Source of the DNA: Lyngbya confervoides BDU141951
Lineage (GTDB): Bacteria > Cyanobacteriota > Cyanobacteriia > Thermosynechococcales > Thermosynechococcaceae
Length of the DNA: 64,000 nucleotides
Assembly: GCF_000817775.3 (NCBI RefSeq)
Contig: NZ_JTHE03000044.1
Coordinates: 207,363-271,362, forward strand
Direction of reading: 5' to 3'
Part shown: positions 1-8,434 of the stretch, piece by piece
Numbering within the stretch: position 1 is the first letter of the stretch
Layout: each line of letters begins with the position of its first letter
Position numbers and translations under genes: made by a program
The notes under the pieces: model-generated
What the model was told of the DNA's origin: nothing
The model's database searches: none
What the model saw: the letters and a program-made list of their open reading frames with translations, nothing else

Positions 1-1
1 G

Positions 2-982
2 GAGCACTGGGCAGATGCGCTGCCCACTTACACCAGTGCGGACAAGGCTCTGGCCACTCGCAAACATTCAGAAATCTGCCTTAATGCCTTGGCCAGCGTC
101 ATTCCGGAGTTGGTGGGCGGATCGGCGGACTTAACCCATTCCAACCTGACTGAAATTAAAGGTGGGGGGGATTTTCAAAAAGGGAGCTATCAAAACCGCA
201 ACCTGCGCTTTGGGGTGCGCGAGCATGGCATGGGCGCCATCTGTAATGGGATTGCCTTGCATAATTCGGGACTGATTCCCTACTGCGCCACCTTTTTAGT
301 GTTTGCAGACTATATGCGAGCCGCCATGAGGCTTTCAGCTCTCTCCGAAGTCGGCGTTATCTATGTCATGACCCACGATTCCATTGGTCTGGGTGAAGAT
401 GGTCCGACTCACCAGCCCGTTGAAACGGTTGCCTCCCTGCGGGTGATTCCCAATCTTCTGGTTTTCCGTCCCTGCGACGGCACAGAGGCTTCAGGGGCCT
501 ACAAGGTGGCCATTGAAAATCGTCAGCGTCCCTCGGTTATGGCCATGTCTCGCCAGGGACTGCCAAACTTTGATGAAACCTCCATTGAAGGGGTGAGCAA
601 GGGCGCCTACGTGCTGACGGATAGCGAAGGAACTCCGGATCTGATTTTGATTGGGACAGGCAGCGAAGTTCAGCTTTGCGTGAGTGCGGCGGAAGCCTTA
701 CGTTCTGAAGGGAAGAAGGTGCGAGTGGTTTCCATGCCCTGTTGGGATCTGTTTTCCGAGCAAGATGCCGCCTATCGAGAATCTGTATTGCCTGCAGCCG
801 TGAAAAAGCGACTATCGGTGGAAGCTGGGACGACCTTTGGCTGGCAGGAAATTGTGGGTGATGCCGGGGACAGTATTGGCATTAACCGCTTTGGAGCCTC
901 AGCTCCTGGCGGCACCTGCCTAAAGGAATTTGGTTTTACCGTTGAGAACGTCATCGCTAGGGCTAAGGCGCTGCTGAGCTAA
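2..982 (+). CDS. tktA: Transketolase, C-terminal part (5' end outside window)
   Basis: The reading frame is open from base 2, so this is the C-terminal half of a longer gene that starts upstream. Transketolase moves two-carbon ketol units between sugar phosphates using thiamine diphosphate, in the Calvin-Benson cycle and the pentose phosphate pathway. Visible are the pyrimidine-binding domain with [10 protein letters not shown], the [10 protein letters not shown] block carrying the catalytic Glu, [13 protein letters not shown] and SRQGLP, then the C-terminal domain with GTGSEVQL and the closing FGASAPGG region. The first possible internal start is a TTG at base 89, but homology clearly continues upstream of it. 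A strong hairpin follows the stop codon. Confidence 0.95.
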   Translation, partial: EHWADALPTYTSADKALATRKHSEICLNALASVIPELVGGSADLTHSNLTEIKGGGDFQKGSYQNRNLRFGVREHGMGAICNGIALHNSGLIPYCATFLVFADYMRAAMRLSALSEVGVIYVMTHDSIGLGEDGPTHQPVETVASLRVIPNLLVFRPCDGTEASGAYKVAIENRQRPSVMAMSRQGLPNFDETSIEGVSKGAYVLTDSEGTPDLILIGTGSEVQLCVSAAEALRSEGKKVRVVSMPCWDLFSEQDAAYRESVLPAAVKKRLSVEAGTTFGWQEIVGDAGDSIGINRFGASAPGGTCLKEFGFTVENVIARAKALLS

Positions 983-1018
983 GTTCCCTCCGGACGCTAA
1001 CCCCCTGCTGGGCCTGAG

Positions 1019-1056
1019 GATCAAAAGCCCACCGCCTTAGTGGGGGGCTTTTGATC
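1019..1056. terminator. Bidirectional intrinsic terminator between tktA and the DUF2470 gene
   Basis: A perfect 12-bp inverted repeat (GATCAAAAGCCC at 1019-1030 and GGGCTTTTGATC at 1045-1056) lies between two convergent genes. The outer part gives T-runs on both strands, so it can end transcription of tktA and of the opposite gene. Confidence 0.85.
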
Positions 1057-1060
1057 TTCC

Positions 1061-1348
1061 TTAGCTGGCGGCGCGAGCCTGCTTGACCATTGCAATAAGC
1101 ACTTGGTGAGCCTCTTCCGAGTCTGCCAGGGGTCGTTCAAAGGGAATCCGAATCGTCTGGGCTTGATCTTGCTGTTGAACTAAGATATCCATGCCCTCGG
1201 CATCAATGCGCTCAAGGATCGCACCTGTGCTCGACTCAACTGCGCCAAAGTGTTTGGCATAGAGCGCAATCGCGTCGGCGTGATCTTCATTCATGTGCTT
1301 GCAGATGCGATCGCTTACGGCGGGGGTCAAGGGGTCAGCCATGGTCAT
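1061..1348 (-). CDS. DUF2470 domain protein
   Basis: A 95-residue protein consisting of essentially one DUF2470 domain, the small alpha/beta domain also found at the C-terminus of HugZ-type haem oxygenases and pyridoxamine-phosphate-oxidase-like proteins. The typical motif ICKHMNEDHADAIALY lies near residues 15-30, with the HMNEDHxDA core intact. Stand-alone versions are common in cyanobacteria and have no established reaction; haem or tetrapyrrole binding is only an inference from the HugZ link. It is convergent with tktA across a shared terminator and divergent from ndhK, with a 190-bp gap holding both promoters. Confidence 0.85.
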   Translation of the reverse strand: MTMADPLTPAVSDRICKHMNEDHADAIALYAKHFGAVESSTGAILERIDAEGMDILVQQQDQAQTIRIPFERPLADSEEAHQVLIAMVKQARAAS

Positions 1349-1541
1349 AATCCTCAGTGCTCAACTCGATTCAAATTCTGATCATAGGAGAATCCGCACA
1401 GACTGGATCGCTAGATTCACGTCATTGGCTGGAAAGAGAATTCAGATTTGGCGATCAGCCCCCGGCTGCGGCGAGAATCCACCCTAGAATAGATCTTGAT
1501 TGTCATGACTTGTTACATTAAAGGCTGAATCCACCATCGAG

Positions 1542-2258
1542 ATGACTATGACTCCGTCCTCTTCTTCGGCTTCCCAGAGCATTCTCAATCCCGTGGCCAA
1601 ACCTGAAATTCCTCAGGAGCTGGCAGAAAACATTATTTTATCTTCCCTAAGTGATATGTATGACTGGGCCAGACTCTCCAGTCTTTGGCCCTTGATGTAC
1701 GGCACAGCCTGCTGCTTTATTGAAGTTGCAGCGATGATTGGATCGCGCTTTGACTTTGATCGCTTTGGTCTGGTGCCTCGATCGAGTCCGCGGCAGGCAG
1801 ATTTGCTGATTACTGCTGGGACGGTGACGATGAAAATGGCTCCGGCTCTGGTGCGGCTGTACGAGCAAATGCCTGAACCTAAGTATGTGATTGCAATGGG
1901 GGCCTGCACCATTACAGGTGGCATGTTTAGTACAGACTCCTATTCCGCAGTGCGCGGTGTGGACAAACTCATTCCTGTGGATGTTTATCTGCCGGGGTGT
2001 CCCCCTCGCCCGGAGGCCATTATGGATGCGGTGGTGAAGCTGAGAAAAAAAATTGCCAACGAAGATGTGCGGGAGCGGGGAATGCTTCAGCAAACCCATC
2101 GCTATTACAGCACCACCCACCAAATGAAGGTGGTGCCCCCCCTGATGACGGGGCAGTATTTGGAGCTAGAAACGCGAAAGCAACCGCCCGCGGCTCTGGC
2201 TGAGGCGCTGGGAATGCCCGTCGCCCCTGCCCTGGTGCCAGAAACTGAAGAGGCCTAG
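1542..2258 (+). CDS. ndhK: NAD(P)H-quinone oxidoreductase subunit K
   Basis: Subunit of the thylakoid NDH-1 complex that holds the terminal iron-sulfur cluster N2 passing electrons to plastoquinone. The protein has 238 residues, the usual size. All four Cys positions expected for N2 are visible: the CC pair at 57-58 in [10 protein letters not shown]122 in GACTITGG and C153 in PGCPPRP. The start could be this ATG or the ATG two codons later. In most cyanobacteria ndhK lies inside an ndhC-ndhK-ndhJ operon; here the neighbours are a DUF2470 gene and pheS, so it is detached. A TAGAAT -10-like box lies at 1484-1489. Confidence 0.95.
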   Translation: MTMTPSSSSASQSILNPVAKPEIPQELAENIILSSLSDMYDWARLSSLWPLMYGTACCFIEVAAMIGSRFDFDRFGLVPRSSPRQADLLITAGTVTMKMAPALVRLYEQMPEPKYVIAMGACTITGGMFSTDSYSAVRGVDKLIPVDVYLPGCPPRPEAIMDAVVKLRKKIANEDVRERGMLQQTHRYYSTTHQMKVVPPLMTGQYLELETRKQPPAALAEALGMPVAPALVPETEEA

Positions 2259-2302
2259 GGGATTGCCATTAGCTTCCTTGACCATTAGCCTATTTGAAAT
2301 GA

Positions 2303-3307
2303 ATGATGACCCCCCCGGTAAGTGACCTTGAGCAGCAGCTTCTCCAGCTGCGTGAGAGTGCAATTGACGCCATTCAAGATGCCGCGACCTCCGACCAAGT
2401 TGAGCAACTGCGAATTGCCTATCTGGGGAAGAAAGGAGCGTTATCGACTATTTTGAAGGGGATGGGCCGTTTAGGTCCGCAGGAGAGACCTAGGATTGGT
2501 GCCATTGCCAATGAAGTCAAAGACGCGCTCCAGAGTGCCATTGGCCACAAGCGACAGGATCTGGATGCAGCCCGCATTCAAGCTCAGATTGAATCAGAAA
2601 CCCTGGATGTGACTATGCCAGGGACCTATTACCCCTTGGGTCGGGTTCATCCCCTCCATAGCACCCTCGACCAAGCCCTCGATATCTTTGTTGGGCTGGG
2701 ATACAGCGTCGCCCAGGGGCCAGAAATGGAGACGGACTACTATAACTTCGGCGCCCTCAATACCCCAGCCGATCACCCCGCGCGAGACATGCAGGATACG
2801 TTTTATCTCCCGGATGGTAACCTGCTGCGCACCCATACCTCATCGGTGCAAATTCGCTACATGGAAAACAACGAACCGCCCGTGCGAATTGTGGCCCCAG
2901 GGCGTTGCTATCGTCGCGACACCGAAGATGCTACCCATGCTGCTGTGTTTCATCAAATTGAGATTTTAGCCATTGATGAGGGGCTGACCTTTACAGATCT
3001 CAAAGGCACTATTAAGGTTTTTTTAGAAAACATGTTTGGTCCTGTGCCCATTCGCTTTCGAGCCAGCTATTTTCCATTCACCGAGCCCTCTGCGGAGGTG
3101 GACGTGCAGTGGAAGGGCCGCTGGCTGGAGGTCCTCGGTTGCGGGATGGTGGACCCCAACGTGCTTAAAACTGTGGGCTATGACCCAGAGGTTTACAGCG
3201 GCTTTGCTGCCGGGTTCGGCGTGGAGCGCTTTGCGATGGTGCTCCATCAAATTGACGATATTCGTCGCCTTTACACCAGCGATCTCAGATTTCTGCGCCA
3301 GTTCTAG
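2303..3307 (+). CDS. pheS: Phenylalanine-tRNA ligase alpha subunit
   Basis: Catalytic subunit of the class II alpha2/beta2 phenylalanyl-tRNA synthetase in the cytoplasm. The 334-residue length is typical. An N-terminal coiled-coil region (about residues 1-90) precedes the catalytic core, which starts near [12 protein letters not shown]. Motif 2 is seen as [20 protein letters not shown] and motif 3 as [16 protein letters not shown]. It follows ndhK by 44 bp on the same strand and could be co-transcribed with it. Two ATG codons are in tandem at the start. The beta-subunit gene pheT is not in the window, which is common in cyanobacteria. Confidence 0.96.
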   Translation: MMTPPVSDLEQQLLQLRESAIDAIQDAATSDQVEQLRIAYLGKKGALSTILKGMGRLGPQERPRIGAIANEVKDALQSAIGHKRQDLDAARIQAQIESETLDVTMPGTYYPLGRVHPLHSTLDQALDIFVGLGYSVAQGPEMETDYYNFGALNTPADHPARDMQDTFYLPDGNLLRTHTSSVQIRYMENNEPPVRIVAPGRCYRRDTEDATHAAVFHQIEILAIDEGLTFTDLKGTIKVFLENMFGPVPIRFRASYFPFTEPSAEVDVQWKGRWLEVLGCGMVDPNVLKTVGYDPEVYSGFAAGFGVERFAMVLHQIDDIRRLYTSDLRFLRQF

Positions 3308-3508
3308 ACCGTGGATCTAGGGGCCAGGCTTGATCCGCCGCCAAGGGCTCCGTCAAGAATTTGCAAATTATTACAACTGCCCCGGCAACTTGACTCCCAA
3401 AGACTCATCGTAGACACTAAACTGTTAAAGAAGCTTTCTTGAGTTTTACAAACTTCCGTTAAGGAAAGCGGTCAGTCCCTCAGCGATTGCAGCCCTAATC
3501 CCATTCCT

Positions 3509-3724
3509 ATGGAAACCTTAGAGTTCATCATTCGCCCCGATGGTCGAGTTGAAGAGACAGTAACTGGTATAGTCGGTTGTTCCTGTGCGGAAGTGACTGC
3601 CGCAATTGAATCTCAGCTTGGGATTGTGGTGCATTATCAGCCGACGTCCGACTATTTTGCTCAGTCTAATCAGATGGATGATACGGTTCAGTCTTCTCAA
3701 GAAAATTGGACTCAGTGGTCCTAA
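3509..3724 (+). CDS. DUF2997 family small protein
   Basis: A 71-residue soluble protein with the METLEFIIRPDGRVEETV opening typical of DUF2997, a small family I know mainly from cyanobacteria and plastid-related contexts. A Cys pair-like motif GCSCAEVT sits near residues 23-30. It is the first gene of a run with Ycf35 and a ferredoxin, an arrangement I recognise from other cyanobacteria, so a shared redox or Fe-S related role is plausible but unproven. Function is not known. The 200-bp leader upstream has a TTGACT at 3390-3395 that could be a -35 element. Confidence 0.85.
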   Translation: METLEFIIRPDGRVEETVTGIVGCSCAEVTAAIESQLGIVVHYQPTSDYFAQSNQMDDTVQSSQENWTQWS

Positions 3725-3787
3725 TTCCCCTGAAGACGCGATCGCAAAAATCTGTGTCCCCTTTTAACATTGGTTTAATAAACTCCC

Positions 3788-4174
3788 ATGTCACACTTTA
3801 GCCAAATCAAAACTCAGATTCGTAACCTTCCTGCCTTAGAGTCTGCCCTGTCCGATTTGGGATTGGATTGGCAGTCTGGCCCTGGCCCCGTGCGTGGATA
3901 TCAGGGGCAAACTGAGACAGCGGAAGTGGTTATTCCCCAATCCAATGGGTATGACATTGGGTTTCGCTGGAATGGTGAGCAGTACGATCTTGTGGCCGAC
4001 GTGGAGCTGTGGAACCAGGAGCTAACCGTTGAGCGCTTTTTGAGTAAGGTGACCCAGCATTACGCCCTTCATACGGTTTTAAGCACCACCGCAGACCAAG
4101 GCTTTCAGGTGGCCAAGCAAGAACAGGATGCTGAAGGAAATATTCGTCTGGTGGTGCAACGCTGGCAAGGGTAG
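3788..4174 (+). CDS. ycf35: Ycf35 / DUF1257 protein
   Basis: A 128-residue soluble protein of the Ycf35 (DUF1257) family, conserved in cyanobacteria and on some algal plastid genomes. The opening MSHFSQIKTQI is characteristic, as is the central segment with GYDIGFRWN and YDLVADVELW. No catalytic motif can be assigned and the biochemical role is unknown. It lies 63 bp after the DUF2997 gene and about 38 bp before a ferredoxin gene on the same strand, consistent with one transcript. Confidence 0.9.
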   Translation: MSHFSQIKTQIRNLPALESALSDLGLDWQSGPGPVRGYQGQTETAEVVIPQSNGYDIGFRWNGEQYDLVADVELWNQELTVERFLSKVTQHYALHTVLSTTADQGFQVAKQEQDAEGNIRLVVQRWQG

Positions 4175-4212
4175 TTTTTCCTTGCTGGCCCCTTTGAATC
4201 AGGACAGGGTTG

Positions 4213-4608
4213 GTGAATCAAGAGGCAGAGTTCAGGCGGTCCGGGTTTGAGCCAGAGCTGGGTAGCCCGCTTCAGGGGCAAGCGCAGCGATCTGGTTTGG
4301 AGCCAGAGTTGGGTGGCTTGTTTCGCCAGCGGGGCGTGTATGTGGATGAGCCCACCTGTATTGGTTGTCAGAACTGTGCCCATGTGGCGCGGAATACCTT
4401 CTACATTGAGGATCGCAACGGTCGGGCTCGCGTCTTTCGCCAGGATGGAGACCCGGAGGACAAAATTCAGGAAGCGATTGATACTTGCCCCGTGAACTGT
4501 ATTCACTGGGTGGATTATCCCCAGCTTAGGTCTCTGGAGGCACAGCGCCGAGATCAGGAGATTTCCCTGCCGGGGGATCCTATCCGCGTCCGCCGTCGTC
4601 GGGGATAA
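4213..4608 (+). CDS. Cyanobacterial Fe-S ferredoxin with duplicated SGxEPELG motif
   Basis: Small ferredoxin-like electron carrier. Cysteines are seen in CIGCQNCAHV and in DTCPVNCIHW, the pattern for one [4Fe-4S] cluster with an additional CPxxC element. The N-terminal part carries a tandem duplication: RSGFEPELG and RSGLEPELG, 17 codons apart (copies at 4240-4266 and 4291-4317). The C-terminus is basic (RVRRRR). Start is ambiguous: GTG at 4213 or TTG one codon earlier. It follows ycf35 and its stop codon is directly followed by the TTG start of folC, so the four genes 3509-5931 probably form one operon. Electron partners are unknown. Confidence 0.88.
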   Translation: MNQEAEFRRSGFEPELGSPLQGQAQRSGLEPELGGLFRQRGVYVDEPTCIGCQNCAHVARNTFYIEDRNGRARVFRQDGDPEDKIQEAIDTCPVNCIHWVDYPQLRSLEAQRRDQEISLPGDPIRVRRRRG

Positions 4609-5931
4609 TTGCTTAGCTTTGCGTCTGATACTTTGACTGTCTCTAACGCTACCATTACCCAGATTCTCGAAAAATACGAGCGCTTCGGAGTGGATTTAAG
4701 CCTCGTCCGCATTCGCGCCGTTCTAAAGCGCATGGGGAACCCCCAGCATCGCGTTCCCATGGTGCATGTAACCGGGACAAACGGTAAGGGGTCGGTCTGT
4801 GCCTATCTTTCCTCTGTGCTCTCGGCGGCTGGTTATAAAACGGGGCGTTTTACCTCTCCCCACCTGGTTGCTTGGACCGAGCGGATTTGCCTGAATAATC
4901 AACCAATTGCGGCGGACTCCTTACTGCGATCGCTGCGGCGCGTAGAGGCCGTCAGTACAGACATTGCCCTGACCCAATTTGAGGTGATCACCGCTGCCGC
5001 CTGGGATATTTTTGCCCAAGAGGCCGTCGATATTGCCGTCATTGAAGTGGGATTAGGGGGACGCCTGGATGCCACGAATGTATGTGAAGCCCCCCTCGTG
5101 ACAGTCATTACCTCCTTGAGTCTGGAGCATTGGCAGCGATTAGGGCCAACCTTGGCGGATATTGCCGGCGAGAAGGCCGGAATTCTCAAGACTGGTCGTC
5201 CCGCTGTCCTTGGATCGCTGCCTGAGGATGCCATGGCGGTCATTCTTCATCGAGCCAAGTTACTCCATTGTCCATTAATTCAACCGGCCGCGGCCCAGGC
5301 TTTACCAACTCGGGAGGGTGTCGCCTGGGCCACCGCCGCGGGGGTAGACTATCCTCTCCCGCTGCGGGGAAGGATTCAGCTGCATAACTCAGCCCTGGCG
5401 ATCGCGACCCTGCAATGTTTACAGCAGCAGGGTTGGATCATTAGTGACGCGGCGATTCAAGCTGGTATGGGAAGTACCCACTGGGCGGGACGAATTCAAT
5501 GGACCCGGTGGCGCAATCAGCCCCTGCTGATAGATGGAGCGCACAATCCCGCCGCGGCTGAGATCTTGAGAAATTACATGGACGAGTGGTGCTCCGCTCA
5601 GGGGCCTAGGGCCAGAGTTCACTGGATCGTGGGAATGCTCAAGACGAAGGACCATCGCGGCATTTTTACCCAATTGCTACGACCGGGCGATCGCCTTTCG
5701 CTTGTCCCCGTAGCGGGTCATGCCAGCGCTTCGCCTTCGGATCTCTTGCGCCTTGTCCAAACCCTCTGTCTGGAATTGGACCGCTGTGAGACCTTTACCG
5801 CCTTACCTCCTGCCCTTGAGTCCGCATTGTCAGATCCTGAACCGGAAGAGGGGGTGGTTCTGTGCGGGTCGCTATACCTGCTGGGAGAGTTTTTGCAGCT
5901 TCAAACTGCCCAAACCTCAAGCCTGGGATGA
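4609..5931 (+). CDS. folC: Folylpolyglutamate synthase / dihydrofolate synthase
   Basis: ATP-dependent ligase of the Mur ligase superfamily that adds glutamate to dihydropteroate and/or folates. 440 residues. The P-loop VTGTNGKGSVCAYL lies near residue 50, the central DATN element in GGRLDATNV follows, and DGAHNPAA marks the C-terminal domain. The assigned TTG start abuts the ferredoxin stop with no gap; another TTG a few codons on is possible and no ATG is suitable. The last 15 bases overlap the 3' end of the convergent membrane-protein gene. Confidence 0.93.
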   Translation: MLSFASDTLTVSNATITQILEKYERFGVDLSLVRIRAVLKRMGNPQHRVPMVHVTGTNGKGSVCAYLSSVLSAAGYKTGRFTSPHLVAWTERICLNNQPIAADSLLRSLRRVEAVSTDIALTQFEVITAAAWDIFAQEAVDIAVIEVGLGGRLDATNVCEAPLVTVITSLSLEHWQRLGPTLADIAGEKAGILKTGRPAVLGSLPEDAMAVILHRAKLLHCPLIQPAAAQALPTREGVAWATAAGVDYPLPLRGRIQLHNSALAIATLQCLQQQGWIISDAAIQAGMGSTHWAGRIQWTRWRNQPLLIDGAHNPAAAEILRNYMDEWCSAQGPRARVHWIVGMLKTKDHRGIFTQLLRPGDRLSLVPVAGHASASPSDLLRLVQTLCLELDRCETFTALPPALESALSDPEPEEGVVLCGSLYLLGEFLQLQTAQTSSLG

Positions 5932-6465
5932 ACTCCCCTCCTCGGATGGAGAGATCGATCGCTGGGCCTGAACCTCTAAAAGAACTTCCTTTAAAATTGC
6001 CTTGGTCTGACGCTGGTGATCCTGGCTGGCCTGGAAGAGGGCTGTCCCCATCTGGATCATCAGCAGCGGAATTCGACTCAACAGAAATCCCAACACCAGC
6101 AGCGCCACCACCGCAAACCAGCGGGCCGGTCCCTCGCTGGGGTCTAAAATGTTGGTTTCTCCTCCAGGCGTGGCATCCACTAACAAGGCAGCCCAGTCAT
6201 CGACCAGGGACTCTAATTGAGCGGGGTGGAGCGTAAAGCGCAGTAAATAGACAAAAATTACCACTGCCAATAACAGCCCCAGCGCCACCGTCACGGCGGC
6301 CAGTCCCAGGAAAACAAACCGCAGCCGGAGCTGAGAGCTTTCTAAACGAGCGCTGAGCCGTTGAAATTTGTTCGCACCCATGCTGGTAGCTGCCCCGTAT
6401 TCCTTTAAAATGCTAGGGATTAAAACGCTAGGGATTGCCCCGGCATCCCATTCTTGCAGGTTCAC
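5917..6465 (-). CDS. Hypothetical two-helix membrane protein
   Basis: Not recognised by name. The 182-residue product has two hydrophobic helices: one around residues 50-75 (FVFLGLAAVTVALGLLLAVV) and one around 115-135 (WFAVVALLVLGFLLSRIPLL). A charged C-terminal tail of about 40 residues with coiled-coil character (QRQTKAILKEVLLEVQ) follows. The true start may be the internal Met at 6381 (MGANKFQRL), since the first 28 residues look unconserved. It converges on folC with a 15-bp overlap and is divergent from ppa, about 76 bp away. Probably an integral membrane protein of cyanobacteria; function unknown. Confidence 0.65.
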   Translation of the reverse strand: MNLQEWDAGAIPSVLIPSILKEYGAATSMGANKFQRLSARLESSQLRLRFVFLGLAAVTVALGLLLAVVIFVYLLRFTLHPAQLESLVDDWAALLVDATPGGETNILDPSEGPARWFAVVALLVLGFLLSRIPLLMIQMGTALFQASQDHQRQTKAILKEVLLEVQAQRSISPSEEGSSSQA

Positions 6466-6541
6466 CAGGGTTCGACAATCACTTGGGGGTACTTTGCAAC
6501 AAATATCGTTTGACCTTTATTAACTTGGAGAACGTAACAGA

Positions 6542-7051
6542 GTGGATTTATCGTTGATTCCCGCCCAGCCAAAGCCCGGATTGGTCAATGTCTTAATTGA
6601 AATTCCGGCTGGAAGCAAAAATAAGTATGAATTCGATAAGGATCTCCAGGCCTTTGCCCTTGACCGCGTCCTGTACGCCTCGGTGCAATATCCCTTTGAC
6701 TATGGTTTTATCCCGAATACCCTGGCCGATGATGGTGATCCCTTAGATGGCATGGTCATCATGGATCAGCCCACCTTTCCAGGCTGTGTGATTGCAGCGC
6801 GGCCCATTGGCATGTTGGAGATGATTGATGGGGGCGATCGCGATGAAAAGCTGCTCTGCGTCCCAGATGCGGACCCGCGATATGCCGACGTTAAAACCTT
6901 GAGCGATGTGGCCTTCCACCGTCTAGAGGAGGTGGCCGAGTTTTTCCGCACCTATAAAAACCTGGAGAAAAAGGTTACCGAAATTTTGGGCTGGCAGGAT
7001 GCCGATAAGGTGGCGGCGCTGGTGGAAACCTGCGTGAAAGCTTACCAATAG
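6542..7051 (+). CDS. ppa: Inorganic pyrophosphatase
   Basis: Soluble family I pyrophosphatase that hydrolyses PPi and so drives biosynthetic reactions. 169 residues, the usual size. The signature is clear: [15 protein letters not shown] near the N-terminus, [21 protein letters not shown] with its metal-binding Asp cluster, then [10 protein letters not shown]. The start is GTG. A stem-loop of 11 bp with one G-U pair lies 18 bp after the stop. Confidence 0.97.
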   Translation: MDLSLIPAQPKPGLVNVLIEIPAGSKNKYEFDKDLQAFALDRVLYASVQYPFDYGFIPNTLADDGDPLDGMVIMDQPTFPGCVIAARPIGMLEMIDGGDRDEKLLCVPDADPRYADVKTLSDVAFHRLEEVAEFFRTYKNLEKKVTEILGWQDADKVAALVETCVKAYQ

Positions 7052-7069
7052 ACTTCGATGTAACTGTCT

Positions 7070-7102
7070 GCAGCAGATGTTCTTGCAGGGGACATTTGCT
7101 GC
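7070..7102 (+). terminator. Stem-loop downstream of ppa
   Basis: GCAGCAGATGT (7070-7080) pairs with ACATTTGCTGC (7092-7102) with a single G-U wobble. There is no strong U-run after it, so it may be a weak terminator or an mRNA-stabilising hairpin. Confidence 0.4.
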
Positions 7103-7144
7103 GAGTTTTGAATTGCTTTAAAACAAAGGGTAGCGGTCGAAGCT

Positions 7145-7888
7145 GTGTTGGAGCCATTTCCCATCATTCAAGTAGCCAAGGAAGCGGCTGAAGCCTATGA
7201 AGAAGTAGGAACAAAAGCAAAGTTTTGGTTTTACGATGAGCAACGCGGACGCTGTTTGTTTAAGAAAGCTCGTCCCAACACCGGGGAAGATTGGTCAGAG
7301 AAAGTCGCTGCTGAATTAGCCAAGATGCTGGGGTTGCCCCATGCCTCCTATGAACTTGCGACCTCTGATGGTGAACGGGGAACAGTTTCTCCTTCATTTA
7401 TCCCCGCAGGAGGGGAGCTATCACTGGGAAATGAGCTGTTATCTCCAACGATTCCAGGTTATCCTCAGACAGAAGACTCTCCTTCGCAGCATACCGTTGC
7501 GCAAGTCTTTTCCATTCTGAAAGACTCTACATTAGAACTGCCTTATGGTTGGGATGTACTGGCAAATATTACAGAAGCTCCTCATGTTTTCGTCGGCTAT
7601 TTACTTTTGGATGCGTGGATTGGGAATACGGATCGACACCATGAAAACTGGGGTGTCATCAAGCTAGAGTCTTTAACCTACCTGGCACCAACCTACGATC
7701 ATGCGTCAAGCCTTGGGCGAAATTTGCCGGATAGTGAACGGTACGGGCGTTTTAAAACCACGGATCAAGGATTTACAGTTCAAGCCTTTGTGATGAAAGG
7801 CAAGTCTTGTTTGTATCGTCGAACTACAGACAATCGACCGCTGAAAGTTCATGCAGCATTTTTAGAAGCGGCAGCTGAATCTTGCTAG
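7145..7888 (+). CDS. HipA-like kinase, probably truncated at the C-terminus
   Basis: A 247-residue protein kinase-like protein of the HipA-related group. Visible are an ATP-lobe segment with FKKARP and an EKVAAELA helix, the catalytic block GNTDRHHENWG (Asp and Asn), and a metal Asp in APTYDHASSLGRN. The homology stops abruptly after KVHAAFLEAA at a stop codon. As I recall the cyanobacterial family, full-length members run for several dozen more residues, so the end is probably lost. Next comes a HIRAN protein that lacks its N-terminus. The simplest reading is a deletion joining the two genes. GTG start. Substrate unknown. Confidence 0.75.
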   Translation: MLEPFPIIQVAKEAAEAYEEVGTKAKFWFYDEQRGRCLFKKARPNTGEDWSEKVAAELAKMLGLPHASYELATSDGERGTVSPSFIPAGGELSLGNELLSPTIPGYPQTEDSPSQHTVAQVFSILKDSTLELPYGWDVLANITEAPHVFVGYLLLDAWIGNTDRHHENWGVIKLESLTYLAPTYDHASSLGRNLPDSERYGRFKTTDQGFTVQAFVMKGKSCLYRRTTDNRPLKVHAAFLEAAAESC

Positions 7889-8370
7889 CGAGACGGATGA
7901 TCCAACTGTGATTCTGGCCCGAAGTGGGGAAAAAAGTGACTGATAATTTTGAGGTCTTTCCTTGCCCGGAGCTAGACAGCAGCGGACTTTACCACGTCCA
8001 TTTTTTTCTGCATGGCTTGCGCCATCGACCAGAATCAGCAATCGATCGCGTGAATACCCTGAACCCGCGAGATCTAGTATTGTTAATGCGCGATTGTCAG
8101 AACAAATATGATCCTCAAGCGCTGGCTTTACGTACCCAAGAGGATCATTTGATTGGGTATCTCCCCAGATATATAACAAATGATGTCCACAAACTCCTTG
8201 ACGAAAATCCTCAAGCGGTTAGTGTTCAAGTAGAACGAGTCAATTCTGCCCCTGCACCCATCCAGCTCAGATTACTATGCAGTGTGACGGCTCCATGGCC
8301 TGAAGACTTTCAACCCTTCAGCGATCGGCAATATCAACCACTTCCGGAATTTTCGGAAATGAATGCTTGA
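7866..8370 (+). pseudogene. HIRAN-domain protein remnant (5'-truncated, frameshifted)
   Basis: From 7924 (GTG) an intact frame gives 148 residues with a HIRAN domain: HVHFFLHGLRHRP, NPRDLVLLMRDCQNKYDPQAL and IGYLPRYITN. Upstream, another frame (7866-7940) encodes LNLASETDDPTVILARSGEK, which I recognise as the segment normally just before the VTDxxEVFPCP block of this family. The two frames would join if the A6 run at 7930-7935 had one A fewer. About the first 100 residues of a normal protein are missing. The GTG-initiated domain may still be translated. HIRAN domains bind DNA ends in helicase and nuclease proteins; in this two-gene context the role is unknown. Confidence 0.72.
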
Positions 8371-8434
8371 GAATCAGAAAATTCCCAACTTTGCCAACTT
8401 ATCGACATCATAATCATATAGAATCCAGGCTTTC

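Noticed and set aside
1647..2123. 158-codon antisense frame over ndhK
   Set aside because: Composition (many His, Arg, Cys) is that of a shadow frame of ndhK.
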